In this document: one piece after another, positions 36,574 to 44,103 of the stretch
Layout: every line of letters begins with the position of its first letter
Position numbering within the stretch: position 1 is the stretch's first letter
Translations under genes and position numbers: made by a program
The notes under the pieces: model-generated
The model's database searches: none
What the model was told of the DNA's origin: nothing
The model's input: the letters and a program-made list of their open reading frames with translations, nothing else
Assembly: GCA_017307275.1 (NCBI GenBank)
Contig: JAFKFK010000030.1
Span: forward strand, 1-64,000
Length of the DNA: 64,000 nucleotides
Reading direction: 5' to 3'
DNA from: Alphaproteobacteria bacterium
GTDB taxonomy: Bacteria > Pseudomonadota > Alphaproteobacteria > Reyranellales > Reyranellaceae

Positions 36574-36927
36574 ATGAGCCTCTATCAGGTCCAGAAGTTG
36601 ATCTATCAGCTCAACCGCGATCCGCGGACGCGCGAGCGCTATGCTGCGGAGCGCGACGCGGTATTGGCCGAGTACGAGCTCACGGCTGAAGAGGAAGGCG
36701 CGCTCACCAAGCCCGATATCGGGCTGCTCTATGTGCTGGGGGTCAACGGCCAGCTCCTCATGCACTTTGCCGCCCTCCACAAGATCGAGTGGACCGACTA
36801 TCTCGACCGGATGCGGCATGGGCTGCGGGAGCACGGCCAGGTGCGTGAAGGCGTCTATGCCGCGACCGGTTATGAGGGTGTCGAGGCGCACGACGCCCGG
36901 CTGAAGCGCGACAGAGAAAACAGGTAA
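36574..36927 (+). CDS. LigA-like alpha subunit of an extradiol dioxygenase
   Basis: Small helical protein of 117 residues matching the protocatechuate 4,5-dioxygenase alpha-subunit family (LigA). The conserved helix segment around YVLGVNGQLLMHFAAL forms the lid over the active site of the beta subunit. The beta gene follows 13 bases downstream. In known enzymes the alpha subunit is required for activity and has no metal itself. Substrate could be protocatechuate, gallate or a relative. Confidence 0.85.
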   Translation: MSLYQVQKLIYQLNRDPRTRERYAAERDAVLAEYELTAEEEGALTKPDIGLLYVLGVNGQLLMHFAALHKIEWTDYLDRMRHGLREHGQVREGVYAATGYEGVEAHDARLKRDRENR

Positions 36928-36940
36928 CGGGAGAAGGTCG

Positions 36941-37765
36941 ATGCCTCTGGTCTATTGCGGTGCGTGCAGCCACGCCCCTGGCATCACCGCCCGCGCCGAA
37001 CGGGCCGACACCCAGACACGGCAGGCGCTCGAAAGTGCGTTTCGGCGCATGGGCGACGACATCCGCGCGACGCGGCCGGATGCGTTGGTGGTCATTGCCG
37101 CCGAGCATTTCGCCAACTTCTTCATGAACAACATGCCGGCCTTTGCAATGGGCATGGCCGATTCCTACGAAGGGCCGATCGAGGACGAGGCGTTCCTGCG
37201 CATCAAGCGGACAACGGTCCCCGGCAACAAGGCCCTGTCCCGTAGGCTGATCGAGAAGGTCATGCAGACGGTCGACGTCGCCTATGCCGAGGAATGGAAG
37301 TTCGATCACGGCATCTCGGTGCCGCTGCATTTCCTGACGCCGGACTACGACCTTCCGATCATCCCCGCCAACATCAACTGCCAGGGCCCGCCGCTGACGC
37401 CATTGGCCCGCGCCTGGGCTTTCGGGGAAGCGCTGCGCCAGGCGGCCGACTCCGTGCCGGAGCGGATCGCGCTGGTCGGCACCGGCGGCATCTCGCATTG
37501 GCCGGCGACGCCCGACTCGGGGAAGATCAACGAGAAATGGGATCGGGAGTTTCTTGCCCGCTGGGCCGCCAACGACCGCGAGGCGATGCTGTCCTACAGC
37601 GACGCCGAAACCTATCGCGATGCCGGGCAGGGGGGATTCGAGATCAGGACCTTCATCGCCGCCGCTGCCGCGGCCAAGGGCGCGAAGGGAAAGATCGAGT
37701 TCTGCGAGCCCGTGCCGATCTTCGCCGTGAGCTGCACGATCGCCCGGATGACGATCGCTGCCTGA
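36941..37765 (+). CDS. LigB-like catalytic subunit of a class III extradiol dioxygenase
   Basis: Ring-cleavage dioxygenase subunit of 274 residues. Putative Fe(II) ligands are H11 in CSHAPG and H56 in AAEHFANFF, with a third acidic ligand likely in the C-terminal part; a catalytic His lies in TGGISHWP. LigB of protocatechuate 4,5-dioxygenase has the same order of motifs. Together with LigA and the Bug receptor it suggests uptake and meta-cleavage of a dihydroxylated aromatic acid. The next gene is convergent, 6 bases away. Confidence 0.88.
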   Translation: MPLVYCGACSHAPGITARAERADTQTRQALESAFRRMGDDIRATRPDALVVIAAEHFANFFMNNMPAFAMGMADSYEGPIEDEAFLRIKRTTVPGNKALSRRLIEKVMQTVDVAYAEEWKFDHGISVPLHFLTPDYDLPIIPANINCQGPPLTPLARAWAFGEALRQAADSVPERIALVGTGGISHWPATPDSGKINEKWDREFLARWAANDREAMLSYSDAETYRDAGQGGFEIRTFIAAAAAAKGAKGKIEFCEPVPIFAVSCTIARMTIAA

Positions 37766-37771
37766 AAGTGG

Positions 37772-38512
37772 TCAGCTCTTCTTCTTGAAGGTGACGACCA
37801 GCACGTCGCGATAGGCAGGCAGGGCGGGATTCTCCGCCTCGACCGGCGTGACGCCATGATAGCGGCGGGCATCGTCGACCAGGGCGGCGTCGAGCGGGTC
37901 GGTCAGGGTGAAGCTGCCCAGCTCGCGCTTGTCGAGATCGTGGACGGTCGTCGTGCCGCTCGCGATGTTGCGGCGGGCAATCAGCAGCACCAGCACATAG
38001 TCGACGCCGTCGCGATGCATGCCCTCGGGCGTCGGCTTGCCGTGTTCGCCCTGCTTGGCCTCGATCCGGAACTGGTGCGCCTCGACATGCCATTCGGCAG
38101 TTTCCGGCGCGAGTCGACCAAAAAGGGCCCGGCAGTATTCGAGGATGGTGCGCATGGAGGCGCCTGCCCCGATCTCCTCGGTGATCGGCTTGAACCAGCG
38201 CTCGATGCCGCCATTCAGGGTGTTGTAGTTGACGCCCTGATAATGCGGCTGATGAGGGCCGCGCGCGATCGGGCCCTGACGACCGGCCCGCCAGACGCCA
38301 AAGCGGCGCTTCCGATAGCGCCCGCCATCACCCATGTAGGTATCGACGTCGAGATCGTTCCAACTCTCGGCGAAGGCCGGCCAGTCAGCCAGGGTACCGA
38401 AGCGCGCAAAAGCAGTTCGCATATCTGAAGCTTCGACGAAGGCATAACCCGCCCGCGCGATGGCGGTGCGGATGCCCGTGGCGTTCTGTAGGCCTGTGCC
38501 GATTTCGCTCAT
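37772..38512 (-). CDS. 2OG-Fe dioxygenase (L-isoleucine 4-hydroxylase/BsmA-type, PF10014)
   Basis: Fe(II)/2-oxoglutarate oxygenase of 246 residues. The HxD motif is in PEGMHRDGVDYV and the distal His in RRYHGVTPV, with a following basic segment for 2-oxoglutarate. The family includes free L-amino-acid hydroxylases such as Bacillus isoleucine dioxygenase. An N-terminal part rich in aromatic residues (HQPHYQGVNYN) could shape the pocket. It is monocistronic and divergent from the alpha/beta hydrolase. Amino-acid specificity cannot be read. Confidence 0.82.
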   Translation of the reverse strand: MSEIGTGLQNATGIRTAIARAGYAFVEASDMRTAFARFGTLADWPAFAESWNDLDVDTYMGDGGRYRKRRFGVWRAGRQGPIARGPHQPHYQGVNYNTLNGGIERWFKPITEEIGAGASMRTILEYCRALFGRLAPETAEWHVEAHQFRIEAKQGEHGKPTPEGMHRDGVDYVLVLLIARRNIASGTTTVHDLDKRELGSFTLTDPLDAALVDDARRYHGVTPVEAENPALPAYRDVLVVTFKKKS

Positions 38513-38583
38513 GTTCCGAAGCCTATCACTCCGTCACGGGACTGCCATATGATCTAAACTCTGGGCCGACCCGGAGAAAAACG

Positions 38584-39468
38584 ATGCCTTATGCGACGAC
38601 CGACGATGGGGTGAAGCTCTACTTCGAGGAGGTCGGGGCCGGTACGCCCATCGTGTTCGTCCACGAGTTCGCTGCCGACTACCGGTCCTGGGAGGCGCAG
38701 ATGCGCCATTTCGGCCAGCGCAACCGCTGCATCACCTACAGTGCTCGTGGGTATCCGCCGTCGGACGTGCCGGAGAGGGCCGCGAGCTACAGCCAGAACC
38801 GCGCCACCGACGATATCCTGGCGGTTCTCGACCATCTCGAGATTAAGAAAGCGCATGTTGTCGGCCTTTCCATGGGAGGCTTCGCCAGCTTGCACTTCGG
38901 CTTCCGCCATCCCGCTCGCGCGCTTTCCCTCGTCGTGGCTGGGGTGGGCTACGGTGCCGAAAAGGAGCAGCAATCCCGGTTCAAGACCGAGGTTGCGGTG
39001 GTGGCGAAATCGCTGCTGGAAGAGGGGATGGCCGCCTTCGCCGAAAAGTACGCCTATGGCCCGACCCGCGTGCAGTTCGAGAACAAGGATCCGCGCGGTT
39101 TCGCGGAGTTCAAGCAGGCGCTGGCGGCGCATTCGGCGCTGGGTTCCGCAAACACGCAGATCGGGTGCCAGGGGGAAAGGCCCTCGCTCTACGACCTGGT
39201 CGCCGAGATGCGGGCGATGACGGTGCCGACCCTGGTACTGACCGGCGACGAGGATTGGCCCTGCCTTGCACCTGCACTCCTGATGAAGCGCGAGATCCCG
39301 TCGGCGGCGTTGGCGGTGATGCCGAACTGCGGGCACACGATCAACCTCGAGGATCCCGATCAGTTCAACCGGATCGTCGGCGACTTCATCGTGCAGGTCG
39401 ACGCCGGCCGCTGGCCCAAGCGTGACCCGCGTGCGGTGAGCACGTCGATCACCGGGATGAAGAGTTAG
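38584..39468 (+). CDS. Alpha/beta hydrolase
   Basis: Serine hydrolase of 294 residues. The oxyanion-hole motif is VHEFAADYRSW, the nucleophile elbow GLSMGGFASLH, the acid in LTGDEDWPC and the His in CGHTINLED. The fold resembles 3-oxoadipate enol-lactonase and meta-cleavage-product hydrolases, which fits the LigAB dioxygenase 1 kb upstream, but the lid region is not diagnostic. CCGGAG precedes the ATG. The stop shares TTAG with the convergent SDR gene. Confidence 0.88.
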   Translation: MPYATTDDGVKLYFEEVGAGTPIVFVHEFAADYRSWEAQMRHFGQRNRCITYSARGYPPSDVPERAASYSQNRATDDILAVLDHLEIKKAHVVGLSMGGFASLHFGFRHPARALSLVVAGVGYGAEKEQQSRFKTEVAVVAKSLLEEGMAAFAEKYAYGPTRVQFENKDPRGFAEFKQALAAHSALGSANTQIGCQGERPSLYDLVAEMRAMTVPTLVLTGDEDWPCLAPALLMKREIPSAALAVMPNCGHTINLEDPDQFNRIVGDFIVQVDAGRWPKRDPRAVSTSITGMKS

Positions 39469-40223
39469 GCCGTAAGGCCGCCGTCGCAGACGAACTCGGA
39501 GCCGGTCGAGAAGGTCGATTCATCCGACAGCAGGAACAGGATCATGCTGGCAACCTCGTCGGCGCGGCCGAGGCGGCCGATCGGGTGCATGTCCTCCAGA
39601 GACTGGCGGCCGCTCATGTTGCCGTCGCTCTGCTCCAGCCGCGGTGCGATCATCGGCGTATCGATGTAGCCCGGATGCACGGAGTTGCAGCGGATGTTGT
39701 ATTTCATCTGCGCGCAATGCAGTGCCACGTTCTTGGTCAGGGTACGGACGGCGCCCTTGCTGGCGCAGTAGGCCATAGCGTAGGCGGCGCCGCGCAGGCC
39801 GAGCACCGAAGAGATGTTCACGATCGAGCCGCCGCCAGCTTCCTTCATGGCAGGGATTGCGGTCTTGCAGCCGAGGAAGGTGCCCAGCGAGTTGATGTCG
39901 TTGACGCGGCGGTATTCCTCCAGCGTGCAGTCCTCGATCGAATTGCGGACACCGATACCGGCCGCGTTCAGGAGCCCGTGCAGGTGCCCGAACTTCTCGA
40001 CGGTCGTGGCGACGGCGGCTTGCCAACTCGCCTCCTGGACAACGTCGAGCGCCACGAAATGCGCTGCCGGGCCCAGCTCGGCGGCGAGCGCACGACCCTT
40101 GGCCTCGTCGCGGTCCGCCAGCACGGCCTTGCCGCCCTCGCGCACGACCTGACGCGCGGTTTCCGCACCGATACCCGACGCGCCGCCGCTCAGCAGTACG
40201 ACCTTGTTCTCAAGACGGGGCAA
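39465..40223 (-). CDS. SDR-family oxidoreductase (TTG start)
   Basis: Short-chain dehydrogenase of 252 residues with GGASGIGAETA, the NAAG motif and the active-site SSVLGLRGAAYAMAYCASK. The start is TTG at 40223, supported by a perfect AGGAGG seven bases upstream. It overlaps the end of the upstream SDR gene by 14 bases, so the two are translationally coupled. The C-terminal CDGGLTA is typical. Two neighbouring SDRs of this type often act on stereo-isomeric hydroxy acids or steroids; specificity unknown. Confidence 0.9.
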   Translation of the reverse strand: MPRLENKVVLLSGGASGIGAETARQVVREGGKAVLADRDEAKGRALAAELGPAAHFVALDVVQEASWQAAVATTVEKFGHLHGLLNAAGIGVRNSIEDCTLEEYRRVNDINSLGTFLGCKTAIPAMKEAGGGSIVNISSVLGLRGAAYAMAYCASKGAVRTLTKNVALHCAQMKYNIRCNSVHPGYIDTPMIAPRLEQSDGNMSGRQSLEDMHPIGRLGRADEVASMILFLLSDESTFSTGSEFVCDGGLTA

Positions 40224-41004
40224 AGAGGGACCTCCTGAGCAGACCGGCGGTCAGACCGCCATCGGCCGTGAACTCCGCGCCGGTGACGAAGCGCGAGCGA
40301 TCCGAGGCCAGCCACAGAACCAGCTCGCCGAGGTCCTCGGGTTCGGCCATGCGGCCGATCGGATGACGCGAGCCGATGAAGGCCTTGCCCTGTTCGTGGC
40401 CGACGGCCTGCCACAGCGGATTGAAGATCGCCGTGTCGACACCGCCCGGATGCACCGAGTTGCAGCGGATGCCATTCTTCTGCTCCGCGCAGTAGAGCGC
40501 GACGCTCTTGCTGAGCAGTCGCACGGCGCCTTTGCTCGCGGTATAGGCGGTCGGGCCGGCACCACCGACGAGGCCTGCGACCGACGATATGTTGACGATG
40601 GAGCCTCCGGATTCGGGCTTGTCCGTGCCGGTCTGCTTCATGCCCTTGATCGCATACTTGCAGCCGAGAAAGACGCCTTCCGAATTGATGGCCTGTACGT
40701 GCTGCCAGTTCTCGACGGTCGTGGTCTCGGGCGTGCCCGAGCCGCCTGAGATGCCGGCATTGTTCACGACGATATCGAGCCGGCCGTCATGCTTGAGCAC
40801 ATCTGCCAGCAGGGCCTGCCAGGAGGCTTCGGAGGCGACATCGTGGGTGACGAAACGGCCGGGCCCCTCGGTATGAGAGCCTTTTTGGAGATCGGCGACG
40901 ATCACTGTCGCGCCTTCGCCGGCGAGGAGGGCCGCTGACGCCGCACCGATCCCCGATGCGCCGCCGGTCACGATTGCGACCTGACCTGAAAGTTCGTTGC
41001 TCAT
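40210..41004 (-). CDS. SDR-family oxidoreductase
   Basis: Short-chain dehydrogenase of 264 residues with TGGASGIGAAS, VVNNAGISGG and the active site ISSVAGLVGGAGPTAYTASK. It has a short insertion around SGGSGTPETT and an extra C-terminal tail after DGGLTAG. It is first of the two-gene SDR unit. A clear ribosome-binding site is not obvious upstream of its ATG. Confidence 0.9.
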   Translation of the reverse strand: MSNELSGQVAIVTGGASGIGAASAALLAGEGATVIVADLQKGSHTEGPGRFVTHDVASEASWQALLADVLKHDGRLDIVVNNAGISGGSGTPETTTVENWQHVQAINSEGVFLGCKYAIKGMKQTGTDKPESGGSIVNISSVAGLVGGAGPTAYTASKGAVRLLSKSVALYCAEQKNGIRCNSVHPGGVDTAIFNPLWQAVGHEQGKAFIGSRHPIGRMAEPEDLGELVLWLASDRSRFVTGAEFTADGGLTAGLLRRSLFAPS

Positions 41005-41065
41005 CTAAGCGGAACCATAGCGGACCAAAGGCAAGTGCAGTAGCGTATCGACAAGGGAGGATCGC

Positions 41066-41386
41066 ATGGCGAAGCTCGTTGGCAGTGTAGGTTTGATGAC
41101 GGTGTCTCTGTTGGTCGTCGGTTGCACGCAGACCGCAGGGGGGCCGCCGCCCGGCATGACGGCCGCGCAGGGGCAGGCCTACTGCACGAAGCTCACCACG
41201 ACCTACGCCGAGTATGTCGCGGGTGTCAGCACGGCGATGGGCGGCGTCGGCGTCGGTGGCGCTCAGCCCGATATCGATGCCCGAGTGGCAATCGCCCAGT
41301 GCCAGGATGGCAATACCGCGGCCGGCATCCCCGTGCTGCAGCGCGAGCTGCGCAACAACAAGGTCGCCGTGCCGCCGCCGGGCTGA
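41066..41386 (+). CDS. Small lipoprotein of unknown function
   Basis: Protein of 106 residues with a lipoprotein signal and lipobox LVVGC (Cys near residue 20), preceded by GGGAGGATC. The mature part has a Gly-rich stretch (MGGVGVGGAQ), two further Cys (AYCTKL and AQCQDG) and ends VAVPPPG. No named domain recognised. It is probably anchored in the outer membrane. A strong hairpin terminator follows. Confidence 0.75.
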   Translation: MAKLVGSVGLMTVSLLVVGCTQTAGGPPPGMTAAQGQAYCTKLTTTYAEYVAGVSTAMGGVGVGGAQPDIDARVAIAQCQDGNTAAGIPVLQRELRNNKVAVPPPG

Positions 41387-41410
41387 TCGGGGATAGAGGA
41401 AGTACAGAAA

Positions 41411-41440
41411 AGCCCGGACGGTTTCCCGCCCGGGCTTCTT
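41411..41440. terminator. Bidirectional terminator between convergent genes
   Basis: AAGCCCGG at 41411-41418 pairs with CCGGGCTT at 41431-41438, with further CGG/CCG pairing inside. The plus strand continues CTTTGTTTTC and the minus strand TTTTCTG, so it can stop transcription of both the lipoprotein and the binding-protein gene. Confidence 0.82.
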
Positions 41441-41463
41441 TGTTTTCATCGGGCCTGCGAGAC

Positions 41464-42663
41464 TTAGAAGGACAGGCCGTCCTTCACCAGAACCCAGCGG
41501 CCATTCTTGACTTCCTGCACCTGGGTGATGGTGGTCGCCAGGTGATTGGTCTTGGAGAACTTGGTGATCGGCGAGTTGAAGATGTCCTGGAACTCCTTGC
41601 CGGACTCCAGCGCGTCAAGGAACTTCTGTCCCGTCAGGTCCTTGCCGGCGAGCTGGGCATAGAACGCGAAGGTCATGATCGCGTTGTAGCCGATGACCGC
41701 CTGTGTATTGGGCTCGGAATTGAACATCTTGAAGTAGGCCTCGGCCCACTCCTTGACCGGACCCTTGGCCGTATCGCGATAGGGGATCTCGAAGCCTGCG
41801 GCGGAGTAGAGGCCTTCGACCAGTTCCTTGCCGAGGGCAGGAATTTCGAGAACGTTGACCGGTGTGGCCCCGAGCCAGATCGGGTTGAAACCGATCTTCT
41901 TGGACTCGGCCATCAGGCCGATCGTCTCGCGGATAACCGTACCCAGCACGACGAGGTCGCAACCGTCGGACTTCATCTTGGCAGCCTGGGCTGCGAAGTC
42001 GGAAGCGCCGCGCTTGTAGGTGGTGACCGACACCGGCTTCATCTTCATGGCGTCGAGCTGTTGCGTATAGCCGTCGAAGACGTTCTTACCGTACTCGTCG
42101 TCCTGGTACATGATGCAGACCGACTTCGGCTTCTTCCAGTCGATCATGTACTTCAGTGCCGCTCGCGTGCTCTCGACATAGGGCAGCAGGTTGTTGAACT
42201 TGAGCCGCTCCTGCGCCTTCGACGGATCGAACTTGTAGGTGAACTCCGCGGCTGTCAGCGGGAAGAGCTGCGGCACGCCGGCCTCGAACAGGATGTCCTG
42301 CGCGGCCAGCACCGTCGGCGAGCCCATCGGTCCGATCATCGCGAAGACCTTGTCCTTCTCGACCATCTTCTGGCTGGCGAGCACGGCCTTCTTCGGGTCG
42401 TAGCCCGAGTCTTCGGCGATCATACGGATCTTTCGACCGTTGATGCCGCCCTTGGCGTTGACGTCCTCGACCGCGAGCTTCATGCCGTTGAGAACCGGTA
42501 CGCCCCATACCTTGATGGGACCACTGAGGTCCTGATGGGTGCCGATCACGATCTCGGTTGGCGTCACGCCCTGATTGGTGACTTTGGTCTGGGCGAACGC
42601 CGGTAGCATCGCCAGCGTTGCCGCCGCGCCGACCAAGGGCGCGACGAATGACTTGATGTGCAT
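41464..42663 (-). CDS. Branched-chain amino acid-type ABC transporter substrate-binding protein, copy 2
   Basis: LivJ/LivK-type periplasmic receptor (Peripla_BP_6), 399 residues. The Sec signal runs to AMLPAFAQ. The mature N-terminus EIVIGTHQDLSGPIK is typical of receptors in Liv operons that import aromatic acids or fatty-acid-like compounds. The ATG at 42663 is preceded by GGAGGAAA; the frame extends to 42690 without support. It is a tandem paralogue of 42857-44059 but is separated from it by a terminator and so has its own promoter. Confidence 0.92.
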   Translation of the reverse strand: MHIKSFVAPLVGAAATLAMLPAFAQTKVTNQGVTPTEIVIGTHQDLSGPIKVWGVPVLNGMKLAVEDVNAKGGINGRKIRMIAEDSGYDPKKAVLASQKMVEKDKVFAMIGPMGSPTVLAAQDILFEAGVPQLFPLTAAEFTYKFDPSKAQERLKFNNLLPYVESTRAALKYMIDWKKPKSVCIMYQDDEYGKNVFDGYTQQLDAMKMKPVSVTTYKRGASDFAAQAAKMKSDGCDLVVLGTVIRETIGLMAESKKIGFNPIWLGATPVNVLEIPALGKELVEGLYSAAGFEIPYRDTAKGPVKEWAEAYFKMFNSEPNTQAVIGYNAIMTFAFYAQLAGKDLTGQKFLDALESGKEFQDIFNSPITKFSKTNHLATTITQVQEVKNGRWVLVKDGLSF

Positions 42664-42803
42664 TGCGCATTTCCTCCACTGCGGCGCCAATCTTGTACCG
42701 GCGGGTGGCGCCTACCCGACGTCGTCGCTTCAGCGACTTGGCCGAATTAAAGCAGTTTCGCAGAGATTGTGCACGGCGAAACGCGAGATTCCGGGCAGCA
42801 AAA

Positions 42804-42833
42804 AGGGCCCGGACAGCAACCCGCCCGGGCCCT
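42804..42833 (-). terminator. Terminator between the two Liv-type receptor genes
   Basis: AGGGCCCGG (42804-42812) and CCGGGCCCT (42825-42833) form a perfect stem. On the minus strand it is followed by TTTTTGCTG, a proper U-tract, so it ends the upstream receptor transcript. Confidence 0.85.
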
Positions 42834-42856
42834 CTTTACTGCCTTGTCAGGCGAAA

Positions 42857-44059
42857 TTAGTTCGTGAGGTCGCGCTTCAGCACGACCCAGCGGCCGTCCT
42901 TGATCTGCTGCAGCAGGAACACCGTCGACGACAGATGCTGCGTCGACGAGAACTTCACCGGAGGCGACCCGAACATGTCCTGGAAGACATCACCGGACTC
43001 CATCGCTGCCAGGAACTTCTGGCCGGTCAGGTCCTTGCCCGCGAGCTTGGCGTAGTGGGCGAATGTCATGATGTCGTTGTAGCCCAGCGCCGATTGGGTG
43101 TTCGGCTCCATGTTGTAGGTCTTGAAGTAGGTTTCCGCCCACTCCTTGGCCTTGCCGGTCGCGGTGTCGCGATAGGGGATCTCCATGCCGCCCACGGCAT
43201 AGAAGCCTTCGGTCAGTTCCTTGCCGAGCGCTGGCACTTCGACGACGTTGGTTGCGGTGCTGCCGAAGTAGACCGGGTTGAAGCCGATCTTCTTGGCCTC
43301 GGCCATGACGCCGACAGTCTCGCGCACCACGGTGCCGAGCACGACGAAGTCGCAGCCATCGGACTTGAGCTTGGCGACCTGCGAGCTGAAGTCGGAAGCG
43401 CCGCGCTTGTAGCTCGTGGTCGCGGCCACCGTCAGCTTGGCGTCGGCCACAGCCTGGGTAAAGCCGTCGAGCACGTTCTTGCCGAACTCGTCATCCTGAT
43501 AGAGGACGCAGGGCTTCTTCAGGCCCTTTTCCTGAATCAGATGGCGGGCGCCGGCGCGCACGCTCTCGGTGTAGGGCGGCACGTTGTTGAACTTGAGCCG
43601 GTCCTGCGGGTTCTTCGGGTCCATCTTGTAGGTGAACTCGGCCGAAGTGACCGGGAAGAGCTGGGGCACGCCGGCTTCGAGCAGGATGTCTTGCGCCGCC
43701 AGCACCGTGGGCGAGCCGAGCGGCCCGACCATGGCGAAGATCTTGTCCTTCTCGACGAGCTTCTGGCTCGCCAGCACCGCCCGCTTGGGATCGTAGCCGA
43801 CGTCCTCGACGATCAGCTTGAGCTTGCGGCCGTTGATGCCGCCGGCGGCGTTGATCTCCTCGACGGCAAGCTTCATGCCGTTGGTCACCGGAACGCCCCA
43901 CGACTTGATCGGACCGGAAAGGTCCTGGTGGGTGCCGAGCACGATCTCGGTCGGTGTGATGCCCTGGTTGGTGACCTTTGTCTGCTGGGCTGCCGTCGGC
44001 AGCGCGGCCAGTCCGAACACGCCGCCCAACAAGGCGGCTTTTACGCCAAACGAACGCAT
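42857..44059 (-). CDS. Branched-chain amino acid-type ABC transporter substrate-binding protein, copy 1
   Basis: Receptor of 400 residues with a Sec signal (LLGGVFGLAALPTAAQ) and the same mature start EIVLGTHQDLSGPIK as copy 2. A GGAGGAAG lies upstream. The gap of 44 bases from the acyl-CoA ligase places it at the end of the liv operon; the hairpin at 42804-42833 stops transcription after it. Two receptors for one membrane complex would broaden the ligand range. Confidence 0.93.
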   Translation of the reverse strand: MRSFGVKAALLGGVFGLAALPTAAQQTKVTNQGITPTEIVLGTHQDLSGPIKSWGVPVTNGMKLAVEEINAAGGINGRKLKLIVEDVGYDPKRAVLASQKLVEKDKIFAMVGPLGSPTVLAAQDILLEAGVPQLFPVTSAEFTYKMDPKNPQDRLKFNNVPPYTESVRAGARHLIQEKGLKKPCVLYQDDEFGKNVLDGFTQAVADAKLTVAATTSYKRGASDFSSQVAKLKSDGCDFVVLGTVVRETVGVMAEAKKIGFNPVYFGSTATNVVEVPALGKELTEGFYAVGGMEIPYRDTATGKAKEWAETYFKTYNMEPNTQSALGYNDIMTFAHYAKLAGKDLTGQKFLAAMESGDVFQDMFGSPPVKFSSTQHLSSTVFLLQQIKDGRWVVLKRDLTN

Positions 44060-44103
44060 AACTACACTTCCTCCACTACTCCCACGGAACTCTACATTCT
44101 TAC

